Assembly (NCBI GenBank): GCA_934438135.1
Contig: CAKSBP010000017.1
Location: forward strand, 1 to 64,000
Length of the DNA stretch: 64,000 nt
Reading direction: 5' to 3'
DNA from: an uncultured Clostridium sp.
GTDB lineage: Bacteria; Bacillota; Clostridia; Lachnospirales; Lachnospiraceae
The notes below the pieces were generated by a model, which had not been told where the DNA came from, searched no databases, and saw only the letters and a program-made list of their open reading frames with translations. How positions within the stretch are numbered: position 1 is the first letter of the stretch; each line of letters starts with the position of its first letter. A program made the translations under genes and the position numbers. Of the stretch, positions 61,590 to 64,000 are shown piece after piece.

Positions 61590-62297
61590 ATGGGCTATCG
61601 TTATTATGGAATGTTTTATGATCCAACCTATATTCTGATTATTATAGGTGTATTATTGTCACTTGCAGCATCTGGTTATGTAAAATCAACGTATGCAAAA
61701 TACAACAGAGTCTATTCCCGTTCAGGAAGTACAGCAGCAGAGGCTGCACAGAGGATTTTAAACATTGCGGGAATTTATGACGTAAGAATTGAACGGATTG
61801 CTGGTGATTTAACGGATCATTACGATCCAAGGAACAAAGTGCTTCGTCTATCGGATTCTGTGTATTCCAGCACGTCCGTAGCGGCACTTGGGGTTGCAGC
61901 ACATGAATGCGGCCATGCCGTGCAGCATGCCAAAGGATATGTGCCTTTAACTCTTAGGAATGCCATTGTTCCTGTTGTAAATTTCGGTGCTAACATTTCC
62001 TGGCCATTGATTTTAGTTGGTATTTTCTTACGAGGTCAGACTTTAATCAGCTTAGGAATTTTTATGTTCTGTCTGGTTGTATTATTTCAGCTGGTAACAC
62101 TTCCAGTGGAGTTTAATGCGTCAAGCCGTGCCTTAAAACTTCTGCAAAAAGGCGGTATTTTAGGAAATGATGAAATTTCCAAATCCAGAAAGGTGCTTTG
62201 CGCAGCAGCCCTTACTTATGTGGCATCTGCCTTGGCATCTATTCTGCAGCTGTTACGACTGATTATTTTATTTGGAGGAAGAAAAAACGATGACTAA
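61590..62297 (+). CDS. Membrane zinc metallopeptidase (YugP-type)
   Basis: The 235-residue protein belongs to the Zn_peptidase_2 family. The metal motif AAHECGHAVQHA (HExxH) lies near residue 112, flanked by an N-terminal membrane segment and two or three C-terminal ones. SRSGSTAAEAAQRIL and YDPRNKVLRLS are family-typical. Bacillus YugP is uncharacterised. The gene is regularly found between fmt and rsmB in clostridia. Its end overlaps the rsmB start by 8 nt. Confidence 0.9.
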   Translation: MGYRYYGMFYDPTYILIIIGVLLSLAASGYVKSTYAKYNRVYSRSGSTAAEAAQRILNIAGIYDVRIERIAGDLTDHYDPRNKVLRLSDSVYSSTSVAALGVAAHECGHAVQHAKGYVPLTLRNAIVPVVNFGANISWPLILVGIFLRGQTLISLGIFMFCLVVLFQLVTLPVEFNASSRALKLLQKGGILGNDEISKSRKVLCAAALTYVASALASILQLLRLIILFGGRKNDD

Positions 62298-63654
62298 AAA
62301 CAGCACTACTGTAAATGTGCGGGAGCTTGCCATGGAAGCACTTCTGATGGTATTTGAAGAAAAGAAAACAAGCAGTGAGGTACTAGGAGGGATTCTGAAA
62401 AAATATCAGTACCTGCCAAAACAGGATCGTGCTTTTTTATCCAGACTGTCGGAAGGAACCATGGAATGTGCGATTGAACTGGACTTTATCATAAATCAGT
62501 TTTCTAAAGTGAAGGTGAAAAAGATGAAGCCGGTTATCCGTACCGTCATCCGTATGGGAACGTATCAGATTCTTTATATGGATCAGGTTCCAGACAGTGC
62601 TGCCTGTAATGAATCCGTCAAACTGGCAGAACGAAAAGGATTCCGGAATTTAAAAGGATTTGTAAACGGTGTTCTTCGTAATATCAGTAGAAATAAGGAT
62701 TCGTTAACTTATCCAGACCCGAAAAAAGATTTATCGGCTTATCTGAGTGTGAAATATTCCATGCCACAGTGGCTGGTAGATATGTGGCTTACAGATTATA
62801 AGCAGGCTGATGTAGAAAAGATGCTTGCATCCTTTATCGAAGAAAGCGAAACAACGATTCGAGTAAATACAAGAAAAACAGATATGCAGGCTTACCGTAA
62901 GTTGTTATCAGAAGCTGGAATTGAAGTCAGCAATGGAAATTATGTGAAAGAAGCACTGCATATAAAAAAATATAATTACATCAATACTGTTCCAGGATTT
63001 TCAGAAGGAATGTTTACCGTACAGGATGAAAGTTCCATGCTTTCCGTACTTTGTGCTGGAATCCAAGAAGGAATGGATATTCTAGATGTCTGTGCGGCAC
63101 CAGGAGGAAAATCCCTATTTGCAGCATGGCTCTTAAATGGAACCGGAAGCATTATGGCATGCGATGTATCTGAATATAAAACGGCACGAATTGAAGAAAA
63201 TGCAAAACGGCTTGGATATGAGAATCTGGTAACAAAAGTAAAGGATGCAACGGTACTTGATTCGACTCTAGTTGGCACAAAGGATTTAGTTATTGCCGAT
63301 GTTCCATGTTCCGGACTTGGTGTTATCGGGAAAAAGCCGGACATTAAGTATAATTGTACGAAAGAAGGAATAAATAATTTAGTAGAGGTACAGCGTGCTA
63401 TTTTAGCGAATGTTCAGGAATATGTAAAAGAAAACGGAGTTTTGATGTTCAGTACCTGTACAGTCTGTGAGCAGGAAAATATGGAGAATGTATTCTGGTT
63501 CCTTGAGAACTTTTCGTTTGAACTGGAATCTATTACACCGTATCTTCCAGATGAACTATGTGGAGAAAGCACGGATGCCGGATATTTAAAACTGCTTCCA
63601 GGCATTCATAAAACCGATGGCTTCTTTGTAGCCAGATTTAGAAAGAGAAAATAA
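62290..63654 (+). CDS. rsmB: 16S rRNA m5C967 methyltransferase
   Basis: RsmB methylates C967 of 16S rRNA with SAM. The 454-residue protein has an N-terminal NusB-like RNA-binding domain (RELAMEALLMVFEEKKTS to about residue 135) and a C-terminal methyltransferase domain. The latter has the SAM loop DVCAAPGGKS near residue 270, motif IV DVPCSGLGVIGKKPDIKY and the catalytic Cys in FSTCTVCEQEN. ATG 62290 follows GGAGGAAG and lies inside the end of the peptidase gene. Confidence 0.94.
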   Translation: MTKNSTTVNVRELAMEALLMVFEEKKTSSEVLGGILKKYQYLPKQDRAFLSRLSEGTMECAIELDFIINQFSKVKVKKMKPVIRTVIRMGTYQILYMDQVPDSAACNESVKLAERKGFRNLKGFVNGVLRNISRNKDSLTYPDPKKDLSAYLSVKYSMPQWLVDMWLTDYKQADVEKMLASFIEESETTIRVNTRKTDMQAYRKLLSEAGIEVSNGNYVKEALHIKKYNYINTVPGFSEGMFTVQDESSMLSVLCAGIQEGMDILDVCAAPGGKSLFAAWLLNGTGSIMACDVSEYKTARIEENAKRLGYENLVTKVKDATVLDSTLVGTKDLVIADVPCSGLGVIGKKPDIKYNCTKEGINNLVEVQRAILANVQEYVKENGVLMFSTCTVCEQENMENVFWFLENFSFELESITPYLPDELCGESTDAGYLKLLPGIHKTDGFFVARFRKRK

Positions 63655-63655
63655 A

Positions 63656-64000
63656 ATGGAAAAAAAAGACTTAAAGTCATACACATATGACGAATTAACA
63701 GAAGAATTTAAGCAGTTGGGGGAAAAAACGTTTCGAGGAAAACAGGTTTATGACTGGATGCATAAAAAGCTGGTAACTGATTTTGATGACATGACAAACC
63801 TTTCCAAAGAACTTCGAGGAAAGCTGAAAGAAACTTACTGCCTTCCAGGAGTAAAAATGATTGACAGCCGTACTTCCAAAGATGGCGAGACAACTAAATT
63901 TCTGTTTCAGCTTTCGGATAATCGTGTGATTGAAAGTGTTTTAATGAAATACCATCACGGAAATAGTGTGTGTATTTCTTCTCAGGTTGGCTGCCGTATG
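63656..64000 (+). CDS. rlmN: Dual-specificity rRNA/tRNA methyltransferase RlmN, 5' part
   Basis: The first 115 codons of rlmN run off the window edge. RlmN is a radical SAM enzyme that makes 2-methyladenosine in 23S rRNA and tRNA. Visible features are the N-terminal domain (ELTEEFKQLGEKTFRGKQV, then YDWMHKK) and the start of the catalytic domain, VLMKYHHGNSVCISSQVGCRM. These include the conserved catalytic Cys and the approach to the iron-sulfur motif. It begins one base after the rsmB stop codon, completing the conserved block. Confidence 0.92.
   Translation, partial: MEKKDLKSYTYDELTEEFKQLGEKTFRGKQVYDWMHKKLVTDFDDMTNLSKELRGKLKETYCLPGVKMIDSRTSKDGETTKFLFQLSDNRVIESVLMKYHHGNSVCISSQVGCRM

Overview
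The window looks like chromosomal DNA of an anaerobic, low-GC Gram-positive bacterium of the class Clostridia, most likely Lachnospiraceae. The indications are meso-diaminopimelate peptidoglycan genes (dapF, a murE with a DNPR motif), an [FeFe]-hydrogenase maturase (hydF), a FeoA-FeoB fusion with its Cys-rich partner, a clostridial spore photoproduct lyase, the yicC-remA-gmk-rpoZ block and the priA-def-fmt-peptidase-rsmB-rlmN block. The assignment rests on gene content and gene order, not on a database search. No rRNA, CRISPR array, prophage or intact insertion sequence is visible.

Layout. 0-8.4 kb: a small unknown gene, pyrC, an amino-acid permease, a beta-helix lipoprotein, a Crh-like HPr protein lacking the catalytic His, a cysteine hydrolase-MYG1-GtrA operon and a lone agrB. 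8.4-12.9 kb: a reverse operon (nucleosidase, spore photoproduct lyase, SDR) divergent from two GNAT-fold genes. 13-17.3 kb: the iron-uptake genes behind a Fur-like palindrome, a long non-coding gap, cysK and tRNA-Pro(CGG). 17.4-29.7 kb: a membrane GDPD, gdhA, galK-galE, a second SDR, a CheY/CheX-like pair, argS, a DUF815 ATPase and a DUF4397 protein. 29.7-34.7 kb: ppx-ppk1 on the reverse strand and queA.

34.7-38.5 kb is the most unusual part: an AT-rich reverse-strand cassette of a 43-residue peptide gene, a radical SAM/SPASM maturase and an ABC exporter. Together these look like a small ribosomally made, post-translationally modified peptide (RiPP) system. It sits beside apparent gene debris and a decayed HPr gene behind fruK.

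39.7-64 kb: a small secreted protein, the aromatic operon aroF-tyrA-aroA with a striking operator-like repeat, an EF-G-like GTPase, hydF, galT, a phage-type lysozyme, yicC-remA-gmk-rpoZ, two signal peptidases and a CPBP protease. A palindromic intergenic element follows, then a housekeeping run from dapF to a truncated rlmN at the window edge.

Working together: galK, galE and galT cover the Leloir pathway although galT lies about 25 kb away. ppx and ppk1 form a polyphosphate pair. dapF and murE supply and use meso-DAP. def and fmt act on the formyl group of initiator Met. The peptide cassette appears self-contained for modification and export, but shows no dedicated peptidase or regulator.
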